64,000 nucleotides of DNA from Prosthecobacter sp. (GTDB lineage Bacteria; Verrucomicrobiota; Verrucomicrobiia; Verrucomicrobiales; Verrucomicrobiaceae). The notes under the pieces are model-generated. The model saw nothing but the letters and a program-made list of their open reading frames with translations, did no database searches and had not been told where the DNA came from. The position numbers and the translations under genes were made by a program. The DNA is taken from positions 1 to 64,000 of the forward strand of contig JABARQ010000022.1 of the NCBI GenBank assembly GCA_019186985.1, given 5' to 3'. This document shows positions 9,501 through 16,722 of the stretch, piece after piece. Each line of letters opens with the position of its first letter. Position 1 is the stretch's first letter.

Positions 9501-12066
9501 CAAGGTCATGCTCACGGAACTGGGCGAGCTGGGGACAGCCCATGACCTCGTTGGCGCCCGAAAAGTGTTCGGGAGGAAGGGTGAAAGTGCCGCTGAACGC
9601 CGGGTCCGTGATGATTCCGAGGGCCCGGAGATAATTCAGCGTTGGTTCATTGCTGGTGCTGACCGGTCGCGTGACCAGGCTGCCACCGTCGGAGGAGGTG
9701 AACTCACAGGGCACCCGGGGCAGCGCCCAGGCTCCCCATCGATCCTTCAACTGAAGGGGAGTAGCGGCATTTTCATCATGATCCACCACCGTGTCGGCAA
9801 GGCCGTCGAGATCCTTCACGAAGTTTCCACCCTGGTTGATCCAGACGCCCGTGGCATTTTTCACACGGCCTGTGGCCCCCGTGGCAAAGGAGCCGCTGCT
9901 CCACGTCATGGCGACTTGATCAAATGTACCCGATGAAATCAAATCCGGCAGCCCGTCGCCATTGATGTCCACCAGACTGGCGCCCGTCGGAACGTTGGCG
10001 GCGGTGGAAAGGTAGGGGAATTCGGCGGTCGTCCGGGGATTGACGCTGAAGGCAACACCCGGCCCTTCAGAATGCTGAAGGTAGACGCCGTCGGCCTGGG
10101 CCGAGCTTAAATACTGTCTGGGGGTCGCGGAGTCCACGCCAGGAAGGAAGCTGGCCACCCAGCGGTTTGGCACGGTCAATGAAGGCCGGAGCACCTGACG
10201 ATAGTCATGCAGGGTGACGCTGCTGTCCGAGCTGTTGACAAGCAGGGGGCCGCGATGATTGAACAGGATCTCATTCTTTCCATCCCCGTCGAGGTCCACA
10301 TACTGGGCCCCCTTGGGCATGCCATAGCTGATGCTGATGAGGGGATGCTCAAGCTGCAGCCTGCCGCTGTCATCCCCCCAGGGAGTCCTCCCGTTTTGAA
10401 ACTCCAGGGTCTGCTCCGCGTCCATGGAGGCGCCTTCCCAGGCCCGCTGGCCGGCATCCCAGGTGAAGATGGAGGCGGGAAGGGCCGGGGCCTGGGAATC
10501 CTCCGCCGCGCCAGCCACCTCCTGGATCGACACCAGGCACGATCGTTCCCCGGTCCTGGCTGAACTGTCATTGCTACGAATGTTATATCCCAGCCGCCAG
10601 GCGCGCACGGCCGTTCCCTGGGTGAGCATTTCAACAGCCCGGAGCCGCTGTGTCCTGCGGACCAGGAAGCCCATGAGGTAATTACGGTGCGGGTCCGGCC
10701 GTGGTTCATAATGAAGGCGGATTTCGTGCATGGGCGCCCGCCCGTCCTGATGGCCGGTGTAGCTGATGACAGAGGGCTGATAGTCCGGCAGGTAGGGCGT
10801 GTTTTCACCCGCGTCCCCTCCGGGACTGAGGTCGGCATACTGCACCCGCCAGTAGTTGCCCAGGCTGTCACGCACCTTGCAGACCGCCCAGGTCATCCTG
10901 GGATGCTCGCACCAGGATCCATTCTCCTTCGGCCCGATGCAGGAGGTGTTGCAGTGGCCGAACTCCATCGTCAGCCCCGACTTGGTCTTCACTTCAAACC
11001 AGTTTTCATCCTCATCCTGATGATAGATGATCCTTGAAAACTGCTCCTTCAGCGTCCGGTATTCGGAGCCGTCGGCCCCATAGGCGCCGGCAACGCACAC
11101 CAGCCGCTCCCCGTCCAGGTAGAAGCGGTCGTTGTCATCCAGATCCGCCGGGTCGTAATATCCATCCACCGCCAGGGAGGCCGGCCCTCGGTTGATCACG
11201 GAAAGCCCGCTGAGATTCCAGCCAAGCCCAACGATGCCATCCCCGCCGCCGCTGTTGTAATCCAGGCTGATGGCAGGCTCCACGTTTGCCACCCCCTTCG
11301 GCCCCTGAAGCCGGATGCTGTAGCTGGCCGATCCGTCCTGCCCCACCTTGAACTCGCCCGCGCTCGTCGCCACGGGGACGCTGGGGATGCTTTCCGCACC
11401 TGGAGGCAGCGCCACCGGATTGCCTCCGCGTGCATTCAGCCCCAGAAGGGCGTTCCGGCTGTGATGATCCCTGGCGCTGAAGATGGCGTGCTGATTGCTC
11501 ATGGCGCCCGCAGGCGGGTTCAGGTTCGGCTGCGCCGTCACTCCGTAGCCCTGGGCGATGTTTTGATTCCAGGGCAGGCGGACATCAATCTGCAGCAGCT
11601 TCTTCAGCTGACCGGCGTTCACCGCCTCGTAGTTGCTGCTCACATCAACCACAGGCCAGGGATAGCCGGAGGTGCCATGCACGGCATTGAGGCGGTCGTA
11701 CCATAGCTTCAGCACCGCCTTGACCTGGCCGGCATTCACCATCTCGTGATTGTCCACCTCCGCCCCTTCGGCGATCCAGGCCGCGATCAGGTTGTTCAAA
11801 ACCTCGCCAGCCCCTCCTGACCCGGCCAGCCGCTCGTTCATTTCCGCAACGGCATGACGGACGGCGTTTTTAAATTCGCCCGCCGTCAGGGCCGCCTTGT
11901 GATCCGGAACGACCGAGGGAGCCACCACCCCTCGGTTGATCCACCAGTCAGGAATGCCGGCATAACAGGGCATGAGCATCGTCACACCCGCCAGGGCGGC
12001 AAAGGTGACGTCACGCCACCAGGTCGGCCGACGAAAGGCCTCCAAAAAGGATGAAGGAGTCTCCAT
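3565..12066 (-). CDS. Giant Rhs/SpvB/TcB-TcC-like polymorphic toxin with HExxH tip
   Basis: The protein has 2833 residues. Residues about 20-37 form a signal or anchor segment. Residues 45-180 contain two 'VNAGQ(L/V)K' motifs. An SpvB-type domain follows (about 235-480, GEFKVGQDGSASYSI...). A VCBS/FG-GAP region has at least seven D-x-(N/D)-G-D-G motifs (such as DINGDGLPD), with a TcdB-middle-like region, then YD/Rhs repeats. The core ends near residue 2405 (LYDPALGRM...NPLSQVDPSGH), the site where Rhs proteins self-cleave. A Gly/Ala-rich hydrophobic linker runs to GGKFADGAYSAAFMHLF (about 2634), and a tip of about 200 residues follows. The tip carries HEMMH at 2767-2771, a zinc-peptidase HExxH motif, followed by TYQGQQLGVLYLP. 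By analogy the Rhs shell encloses the tip. The gene lies 26 bp after the beta-helix gene and is followed by a candidate immunity lipoprotein. No type VI secretion genes are visible. Confidence 0.9.
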   Translation of the reverse strand: METPSSFLEAFRRPTWWRDVTFAALAGVTMLMPCYAGIPDWWINRGVVAPSVVPDHKAALTAGEFKNAVRHAVAEMNERLAGSGGAGEVLNNLIAAWIAEGAEVDNHEMVNAGQVKAVLKLWYDRLNAVHGTSGYPWPVVDVSSNYEAVNAGQLKKLLQIDVRLPWNQNIAQGYGVTAQPNLNPPAGAMSNQHAIFSARDHHSRNALLGLNARGGNPVALPPGAESIPSVPVATSAGEFKVGQDGSASYSIRLQGPKGVANVEPAISLDYNSGGGDGIVGLGWNLSGLSVINRGPASLAVDGYYDPADLDDNDRFYLDGERLVCVAGAYGADGSEYRTLKEQFSRIIYHQDEDENWFEVKTKSGLTMEFGHCNTSCIGPKENGSWCEHPRMTWAVCKVRDSLGNYWRVQYADLSPGGDAGENTPYLPDYQPSVISYTGHQDGRAPMHEIRLHYEPRPDPHRNYLMGFLVRRTQRLRAVEMLTQGTAVRAWRLGYNIRSNDSSARTGERSCLVSIQEVAGAAEDSQAPALPASIFTWDAGQRAWEGASMDAEQTLEFQNGRTPWGDDSGRLQLEHPLISISYGMPKGAQYVDLDGDGKNEILFNHRGPLLVNSSDSSVTLHDYRQVLRPSLTVPNRWVASFLPGVDSATPRQYLSSAQADGVYLQHSEGPGVAFSVNPRTTAEFPYLSTAANVPTGASLVDINGDGLPDLISSGTFDQVAMTWSSGSFATGATGRVKNATGVWINQGGNFVKDLDGLADTVVDHDENAATPLQLKDRWGAWALPRVPCEFTSSDGGSLVTRPVSTSNEPTLNYLRALGIITDPAFSGTFTLPPEHFSGANEVMGCPQLAQFREHDLGWRFVDMDGDGDMDIIRAGQGLEASGWLSSAAAALDSEPQILGTGPVSARGRQLCFGLRNNGPDAPPGQRWTLINPVEADASGSPTALHLKSIWKLPLPLVDDDGRLDMGRRLIDLNGDGLPDFIAQKKRVTHDMQAPWTLDYFNDYDLEVWINRGQQGWEHGGDAWRLEGHMISWLTATGAYDIDYGRMLQDMNGDGMPDFVVSMLNVGDGIYQLQEGVFLNHGKGWVKKLDPATGRNLPVNHVGLVPPKPLFYNRVAKPYSLMDLTGDGRPEFLNGSLADGVTLPGGAEKFGQTQFLGSLDWQASFKLSTADDWNLSEDLLASSTVPLNFTELNGDGALDILRSNRTTTPAPGYSSTYLRRGLFRSPRITRIINGLGVPMDITYGSLPQLAGSSADHHYRPAAPVADPLLRSVTPPATVVTQYTTLDGTELADGAGGGSITTSYYYAGLKSHAIHGSLGFESMETRTTLSPLRQITYFSQDWTTDTVGMPLGGQTYQVVNGQSVLISESSTSYRQVNMEPALEVPGKFSRLTYAHTVTHTNWSPEGVYMGRTVSVSGYSGSGGDKGLLTSQVVTLDQGTAADFSDDTSSSTVHEYFPPATGGGQWRIGQIRKTTLTSNAAGTPSVQKVSVFDYHPEGSPAAGMLKTETIDPETSFAVTKEHVYDTSGNEVKTLTRAPGQPTLVSETWFSADGRFPVASVNALGHATVTTYDPVKSLATSATLAFQGPVPSAGTGHSSTPPGAPSGTLSTSTSYDPWATARVSTAADGLRSVRYAMYFVDKSLPRALYYVYEQTEGSPPVITYYDRYHRALLVEKTGFGGEAILQEKQYDAKGRPVRVSKPYLAGAETPAYTVEEFDLYDRKTKVTAPDGSFVTITYNGFESTMTNHRGQAHKRRADMSERVVSSTDTDQNVVTFAYTADGQPRSSTTAFEGGDSPGTTITTTYNAQRLKESVTDPNTGTSWTVYDAFGRTQATKDSRNTWTVFEYDVLGRTTRRWTGVGTYNPLSPAPPTVYETLTETAYDTAPGFGLGKPASVSFHHKDGAKTRIVTETYAYDSLGRPTGTTATLSGQEAFDGTYSSSTVYHPSGAPGYGRTATVTDPGGFTRASVYNSLGFLAEVHEGSSGGPLLWSARGYDAEGRLLEEHHGNGVGTRNRYHPTRGFLESSQTFRVAGNTRIQDLDLSVNDLGNVEWRRLTRYESVTGARLGVPQSRTETFTFDSQNRLTSSYVVGQALQTFTFAANGNIMSKGGVGGYSYGASAGPHAVTGVTFGGEARSYTYDEKGRMKEEFVTAAGSASKTLLRQIQYTSFDQPQSIQHWRSAALSSDLGELGEVSAPWDRTCTMQFYFGPGLQRLIQVKHKGLLRTRTLSLGGYEIRETTRGSAGTLVEKEERSSFGSGTRVKRWTATQPEIPLTVYEYSAEDHLGSDSTTFDGQGKEQMQRGHLKGPEVQKSERQSYDAWGARRDGDTWAPAKGPLGESNASEEEREGSNLAGGFTGHQMLDDVGLVHMNGRLYDPALGRMCAADPYVQTPENLQNYNRYSYVLNNPLSQVDPSGHFIVEAIVAIVAAVLAVIGAVIATVVAFVAYLAVLAAQFVVTVISAVGQALGAMGSALMSAAKAGVAYVAANLTMGKVLLGAALGAIYNGAQVAINGGSFSQILKAAALGAVTGAVGAVLGAFLHGFGEAIGGELAGAGLGKAGGEIAGKVVHAAAHGAVGGGMSAAQGGSFKDGFIGSLIGTGVGVATGYAFGGVMNDIGIVGRTAVATISGGTASALTGGKFADGAYSAAFMHLFMTELGQKAKTRTVKTYDQTSNMKQQQTALRTAFDLIGKVWNLPNTVIGFAWGGVGFVAEIMMYPFTLSWNFRVSLGYNAVQFEGHNLAGTAETLGNTISYADLNGPLEPIRQEGHTIGQHEMMHTYQGQQLGVLYLPAVLISYGLDFVLSGPSSMFHGPWSFMERGPQTFGRNRPWNFSRDYVSPY

Positions 12067-12092
12067 GAGATTCGGAAATGAATTTGGAGACC

Positions 12093-13820
12093 TCAGTCAA
12101 ACTCACCCATGTCGATGCCACCCCCCGGAGCGACACGCACCTTGCGCGGAACTGCCGGATTCAGCGGCATGTAGCGTGCATCACCTTCCGAGCGGGTCAG
12201 GTATTCCGTGGGAGAAACAAACAGCCTCAGCGCCTGCTCCAGCGTCAGATACTGCGAATCAGCGCTCTGAAGGCTGGTGCCCGCCTGATATTCACCCAGC
12301 TCCGTCAGCAGGTCCTGGTCATCATCCGCCCCGGCGTTGTTCACACTGAGCGGCTGAAAGTCCGCAAAATCGGGAATCTGATCCTGGTCGCTGTCATACC
12401 ATTCATCCGCACCGACTCCCGGAGGGTTGTAGCGGTCCTCGCCGTGGATGTCCTTCATGACATGCACCTTGCCGACTGTTCCTCCGATGGAGGCGGGCGA
12501 GGCGTTGCTCATCAGATAGGCTTTCGGCGTCAGCCCAGGATTGATCTGCCGCGTGCCCTCGGAACCAGAAATCACCGGGCCGTAAACAAGGCTCGACTGG
12601 ATCCGGTAGTCCCCCACGCTGAAGAACTCGGGAACCGTCGTCCGGATGGGATTCCAGAAGATGCAGTTCATGACCCGCAGCCTCGCTGTGGACTCCAGCG
12701 GTGCGGTGCCGCTCAAGGCCCCGGAACTGTAGCTATGCGCCTGCGCTCCGGCATCGGCGCTGTTCATGAAAAAGGTGTCATGCGCCAGCACCAGCCGGCC
12801 GCCCGTCTGCCGGACCACGGCGTCACCGCCCAGGTTGATGTTGCGAACGATGCAGTTGACCAGCCTCACCGTGGAAACGCGGTTGCCAGGCGTGGCACTC
12901 TCCGAACTGGCAAAGGCCGCGCCGGTAGTGCCCGAGTTGCGGGCGATGACAAAGCCATCAAAGACTGCGCTGCCGGTGGTGCTGATCACCGGGTTGTTGG
13001 AGACTCCCTGGATGACGCACTCCGCCCTGGGGTTTGCGCCTGAGCGATCCGCGATGAAGGCCACCTGAAAGGCCGAGGTGTTGTTGATCGTCTCGTTATA
13101 CACCCCCGGTTTCACCAGGATGACCCGGAAGGGGGCTGGCACCGTGGTGGTCGAACCGAGCTTGGTGATCGCCGCCGTGAGGGTCTTCGTTTTTGTGGCC
13201 GTGTCCGTGCCTGTGTAACTGGCATCGACGGTGACATTCACCAGGGGCGAGCCTTCGCTCAGAGTGTTCCTGCCAAGCAGGTTCGTCCCCAAGTAGGCCT
13301 CCCAGGCGTTGGGAATCAGGTCTCCGTCACTGTCGCCTGTGGCATCCCGCCAGTCCTGGGGGTCCAGTCCGGCGGCGACCTCCCTGGCATCCGTGATGCC
13401 ATCCGCATCACTGTCGTAGTTGCTCGTCGGCCATTCCGAAGGAACCGCCACTGTGGCGACTTCTGCAGCCCCGGATTTTCCCGCACCATTCAAGGCCCTG
13501 ACCCGATAATAATAATGAGTCCGAGTGCTGACTGACCTGAGAATGCTTGTGTCAGTATGGGCAACCGTCCCGGGCGGCAAGGCGGCGGCTCCACTGGCTC
13601 CGCTCAAGGCTGTCCAGGCCCCGGTGCCCACCTTCTTTTCAATCATATAGCCTGACTCACCGTTGCTTAAATCGTTCCAGGTCAGCTTCAAGGGACGGTA
13701 GGTCGTGCCTGCCCCCTCCTCCCAAACCGCCGTCAGGTCGGTGGGTGCGTTCAAAGTCACTTGGGCGGTTGCAGACTGGCCGACGTGGACCAGCAGGACG
13801 AAGACGAGTTTTTTCATCAT
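12093..13820 (-). CDS. Secreted fibronectin-III/parallel beta-helix protein upstream of rhs
   Basis: The 575-residue protein starts with a signal peptide (MMKKLVFVLLVHVGQSATAQ). Residues about 25-130 resemble a fibronectin type III domain (APTDLTAVWEEG...YYYRVRALNGAGKSG). A calcium-binding thrombospondin-3-like stretch follows (DSDADGITDAREVAAGLDP, DSDGDLIPNAWE). A parallel beta-helix of the DUF1565/right-handed type spans about 190-440 (VILVKPGVYNETI, AVFDGFVIAR, VRLVNCIVRN). A second Asp-rich segment is near 470-510 (DSDQDQIPDFADF). Because it ends 26 bp before the Rhs start and on the same strand, the two are probably co-transcribed. It may be a surface or carbohydrate-binding partner of the Rhs protein, but that role is a guess. 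Confidence 0.7.
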   Translation of the reverse strand: MMKKLVFVLLVHVGQSATAQVTLNAPTDLTAVWEEGAGTTYRPLKLTWNDLSNGESGYMIEKKVGTGAWTALSGASGAAALPPGTVAHTDTSILRSVSTRTHYYYRVRALNGAGKSGAAEVATVAVPSEWPTSNYDSDADGITDAREVAAGLDPQDWRDATGDSDGDLIPNAWEAYLGTNLLGRNTLSEGSPLVNVTVDASYTGTDTATKTKTLTAAITKLGSTTTVPAPFRVILVKPGVYNETINNTSAFQVAFIADRSGANPRAECVIQGVSNNPVISTTGSAVFDGFVIARNSGTTGAAFASSESATPGNRVSTVRLVNCIVRNINLGGDAVVRQTGGRLVLAHDTFFMNSADAGAQAHSYSSGALSGTAPLESTARLRVMNCIFWNPIRTTVPEFFSVGDYRIQSSLVYGPVISGSEGTRQINPGLTPKAYLMSNASPASIGGTVGKVHVMKDIHGEDRYNPPGVGADEWYDSDQDQIPDFADFQPLSVNNAGADDDQDLLTELGEYQAGTSLQSADSQYLTLEQALRLFVSPTEYLTRSEGDARYMPLNPAVPRKVRVAPGGGIDMGEFD

Positions 13821-14248
13821 AAGTTAGGCGTGGTTTTTCCATGCTGCCGCCAGCAGCGGCCCCGAGCTTGTCGTGTCCGTTGCCGACTGATTCGTGTTTC
13901 CAACAGCGGCCCTCAGCTTCCAGAAGCTGAGCAGCGCGAACCCACATATTAACCCTTCTGGGTATTAGTAAATATGCTGTATCGAAATAAGAATTATTCT
14001 TTATTCAAAGAAACCCTCTGCTGCTGCCCAGAAGTTCCAGGATTTGATTCAAGCCTTTGCCGATGATCGCGCTTCATCTGTCCCATACTTCTACCCTTGC
14101 TCACGCCTGCCTCTTGTTTTCGCCGGGCCAGATGGGCGGTCCTCTGCTCCGAGTTTGAAGAGAACTGCATTCACTGCCTTTTTTCTTATTTATTCCAATA
14201 TTGCAATATATGGCATTTCATCGCACGATCTTGTGACATCCCTCTCGC
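13821..14248. other. Divergent intergenic region between the rhs operon and the MFS gene
   Basis: No convincing gene is present in these 428 bp. The stretch 13970-14015 is AT-rich and is the likeliest place for the rhs-operon promoter, although no clear -35/-10 pair can be assigned. The right part contains an operator-like sequence at 14191-14211. Confidence 0.5.
14191..14211. promoter_or_regulatory. Operator-like site upstream of the MFS gene
   Basis: This 21-bp sequence begins TATTCCA and ends AATATAT, with the perfect palindrome ATATTGCAATAT at 14198-14209. It matches the site at 18183-18203 in 18 of 21 positions and lies 37 bp before the MFS start. The ROK-type regulator next to the MFS gene is the obvious candidate to bind both. 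Confidence 0.55.
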
Positions 14249-15523
14249 ATGCCCCCTTGCTCTCCGAAATGGTACTCCTCCGTCACGCGCTACCAGTGGC
14301 TCGTGCTGACCGTCGCCTCGCTCGGCTGGGTCTTTGATGCGTTTGAGGGGCAGATCTACAATCTGACCCGCGCCGACATGCTGCCGGATTTACTGCAGGT
14401 GAAAGCAGACGATCCGCTGGTGAAGCTCTGGGGCGAACGCTTTCTCGGCATCTTCCTCGTCGGCGGAACCTTTGGCGGCCTGCTGTTCAGCTCACTGGCT
14501 GACAAATGGGGGCGCAATCCGGTGATGGCGCTGACCATCCTGTTTTACTCGGTGTTTTCCGGCATCACGGCGTTTGCCGATGAAATCTGGCAGGTCGGCG
14601 CGCTGCGTTTCCTCGTGGCGATGGGCGTGGGCGGTGAATGGGCCGTGGGCGCGGCCCTGGTGGCGGAGGTCTTTCCCAAGGAGGCCCGTGAACGTGCGGG
14701 CGGCATCTTCCACGCCACCAGCGTGGCAGGCCTCTGGCTCGCAGCGGCAGCGGGTCTGTGGGTGGGCTCCGAATGGCGCACGGCTTATCTGCTGGGCGTG
14801 GTCCCGGCGCTGCTGGTGCTCTGGGTGCGCATGAGCATCCAGGAACCGGAGTCCTGGAAGGCCGCGCGTGAAACCAAGGGCCGGCGCATGGGCAGCTTCA
14901 ACGAACTGCTGGGCGATCCACGCTGGCGTTCGAGGGCCGTGTTGGGTGCCTTGCTCGCCATGGTGGGCCTGGCGACCTTCTGGGGCGTCGTGGTCGCCGG
15001 ACAGGACATCGCTGCGGACTTCCTCAAGCGTGCGAATGATCCCGACTGGGCCAGCAAGTCGAAGATCGCCTTTGGTTTCATCCAGACGGCCGGTGCAGGC
15101 GCGGGCATGATCGCCTTTGGGCCGCTCGCCGCGCGCTGGGGCTGCAGGAAAACCTTCGTCGTCATGCACCTCGCAGCGCTCATCATGACGCCCATCGTCT
15201 GCTGGCTGCCGTCCCAGGTGAACAGTTACGCGCTGCTGCTGGTGCTGCTGCCCCTGTTCGGCTTCTTCGCCCAGGGCATCCATGCCGGCTACGCCGCCTA
15301 TTTCCCCGCGCTTTTCCCGACGCATCTGCGCGCCACGGGCTCCGGCTTCTGCTTCAACACGGGAAGGCTGCTGGCCGCGCCGGTGCTCATCTGGCTCTCC
15401 GCCTGGATGAAGGCGACGCTGGACCTGCGCCTGGCGGTCACCTGCCTCGGCGGCTTCTTTTTGTTAGGCCTCGCCTTCCTCGCGCTGCTGCCGGAGACGC
15501 ATGGCGAGGACCTGCCGGAGTAG
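14249..15523 (+). CDS. MFS transporter, metabolite:H+ symporter type
   Basis: The 424-residue protein has about twelve hydrophobic segments and the MFS loop signature after the second one (SLADKWGRNPVMA). The sequence 'WVFDAFEGQIYNL' in the first helix resembles the D-x-x-x-x-x-Y/F motif of sugar-acid and aromatic-acid symporters. It probably moves a small organic acid or sugar derivative across the inner membrane, but the substrate cannot be read from sequence. It converges with the ROK regulator gene, the stop codons being 5 bp apart. An operator-like site 37 bp upstream is shared with the monooxygenase gene at 18246, suggesting that transport and oxidation are switched on together. Confidence 0.85.
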   Translation: MPPCSPKWYSSVTRYQWLVLTVASLGWVFDAFEGQIYNLTRADMLPDLLQVKADDPLVKLWGERFLGIFLVGGTFGGLLFSSLADKWGRNPVMALTILFYSVFSGITAFADEIWQVGALRFLVAMGVGGEWAVGAALVAEVFPKEARERAGGIFHATSVAGLWLAAAAGLWVGSEWRTAYLLGVVPALLVLWVRMSIQEPESWKAARETKGRRMGSFNELLGDPRWRSRAVLGALLAMVGLATFWGVVVAGQDIAADFLKRANDPDWASKSKIAFGFIQTAGAGAGMIAFGPLAARWGCRKTFVVMHLAALIMTPIVCWLPSQVNSYALLLVLLPLFGFFAQGIHAGYAAYFPALFPTHLRATGSGFCFNTGRLLAAPVLIWLSAWMKATLDLRLAVTCLGGFFLLGLAFLALLPETHGEDLPE

Positions 15524-15528
15524 CCGGC

Positions 15529-16677
15529 TCAGGGCGCCCAGGCCTCCATCGCCACGCTCGCGGCTCCAAGCGCGCCGGCGTCATCCCCAAGCTGGGAACG
15601 CAGCAGGCGCGGGGGCTTGTCCCTGAGCGAGGGCACGACGGACCGGATGCATTCGGTGATGTCCGCGCAAAACGCCTCCCCCAGGGCCGTGAGCGGGCCA
15701 TGGAGAAAGTAGCTGTGCGTGTCGAGCAGCAGATGCAGGCTGCCGAGCACGCGGGCGTAGTCGGTGACGATGGCGGCGCGCGTGTCATCGCGCTGATCGA
15801 CCAGGGCGGCCAGGGCACCGTGCAGGTCGGCGGGCAGTCCCGCACGTTTGGTTTTGCCGGTGAGACGCCGCCAGACGGCGGGAGAGGAGAGGGCGTCATG
15901 CAACTCGCCGCCTGCAGCCCAGGGCCAGCGGCCGATTTCACCCGCGGCATGCTCCGCACCGGTGACGATGCGGCCGCCGATGACGATGGCGATCCCGAAG
16001 CCGCTGCGCGGTCCGAGGATGACATAGTCGGTCAGCTCCCCGGCGCCGCCGAACCAGCGTTCGGCGAGCGCAATGGCGCGCAGGTTGTTGTCGAGCGTGA
16101 CAGGGACGCCGTACCTCGCATGAAGCAACCGCGCCAGAGGCACCTCCTTCCAGCCCTTGATGAAGGCGTAGTCACGCGCAATGCCGGCCACAGGATCGAC
16201 GATGCCAGGAACACCGACGCCAATGCCGAAGAGCGTCCCTTCAGCCTCCTGGGCCAATGCGTTGATCAGGCGGCTGATTTCCGTGATGACCGCCTTTGGA
16301 GTGGCGGACTCGGACAGGCTGATGATGCGCCCGTCCGTCTTCGTGCCGGAGAAATCGACACGAACCGCCTGGATGCGTTCGGCATTGAATTCAATTCCGG
16401 CAAACCAACCCGCTGCGCCACGAGTGTGGAGCACCCGTTTCGGACGTCCCATCGGCCCCTTCTCCAGACCTTGCTCATGCAGCAAACCCTCGGCCATCAG
16501 ATGGTCCACATACTGCCCGGCGGTGGTGGGGGAGAGACGCATCACGTCCGCCAGCGTGCGGCGTGAGGTGGCGCGATGGCTGCGGACATGCAGCACGGCC
16601 TGGGCAAGGAGCTGACGCTGGTCTTCGGAATTGCGCATCGAGTTGAGGTCAGAGTTCTGGTAGGGAGCCCTTACCAT
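15529..16677 (-). CDS. ROK-family transcriptional regulator
   Basis: Residues about 20-75 form a winged helix-turn-helix of the NagC/XylR (ROK) type (RRTLADVMRLSPTTAGQYVDHLMAEGLL). A ROK sugar-binding domain follows (GIGVGVPGIVDP, LDNNLRAIALAERWFG, GFGIAIVIGGRIVTGAEHAAGEIG). The DxGxT phosphate-binding signature at the start of the ROK domain is replaced (GIEFNAERIQA), and the usual CxCGxxGC zinc motif is missing after GEIGRW. It should therefore be a ligand-responsive repressor without kinase activity. An internal ATG at 16638 (MRNSEDQRQ) is an equally plausible start; neither has a strong ribosome-binding site. The likely targets are the MFS and monooxygenase promoters carrying the shared 21-bp site. 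Confidence 0.85.
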   Translation of the reverse strand: MVRAPYQNSDLNSMRNSEDQRQLLAQAVLHVRSHRATSRRTLADVMRLSPTTAGQYVDHLMAEGLLHEQGLEKGPMGRPKRVLHTRGAAGWFAGIEFNAERIQAVRVDFSGTKTDGRIISLSESATPKAVITEISRLINALAQEAEGTLFGIGVGVPGIVDPVAGIARDYAFIKGWKEVPLARLLHARYGVPVTLDNNLRAIALAERWFGGAGELTDYVILGPRSGFGIAIVIGGRIVTGAEHAAGEIGRWPWAAGGELHDALSSPAVWRRLTGKTKRAGLPADLHGALAALVDQRDDTRAAIVTDYARVLGSLHLLLDTHSYFLHGPLTALGEAFCADITECIRSVVPSLRDKPPRLLRSQLGDDAGALGAASVAMEAWAP

Positions 16678-16720
16678 CAGAGGGTTGGGAAAATTTTTCT
16701 ACCCCAATTCTTTCTGCCAC
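16678..16720 (-). repeat. REP-like intergenic repeat, half copy
   Basis: Read on the minus strand, this is the left arm of the element seen complete at 21971-22045: GGCAGAAAGAATTGGGGTAG, then AAAAATTTTCCC and CTCTG. It sits between the FAD/NAD(P)-binding gene and the ROK gene and lacks the second arm. Confidence 0.6.
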
Positions 16721-16722
16721 CT

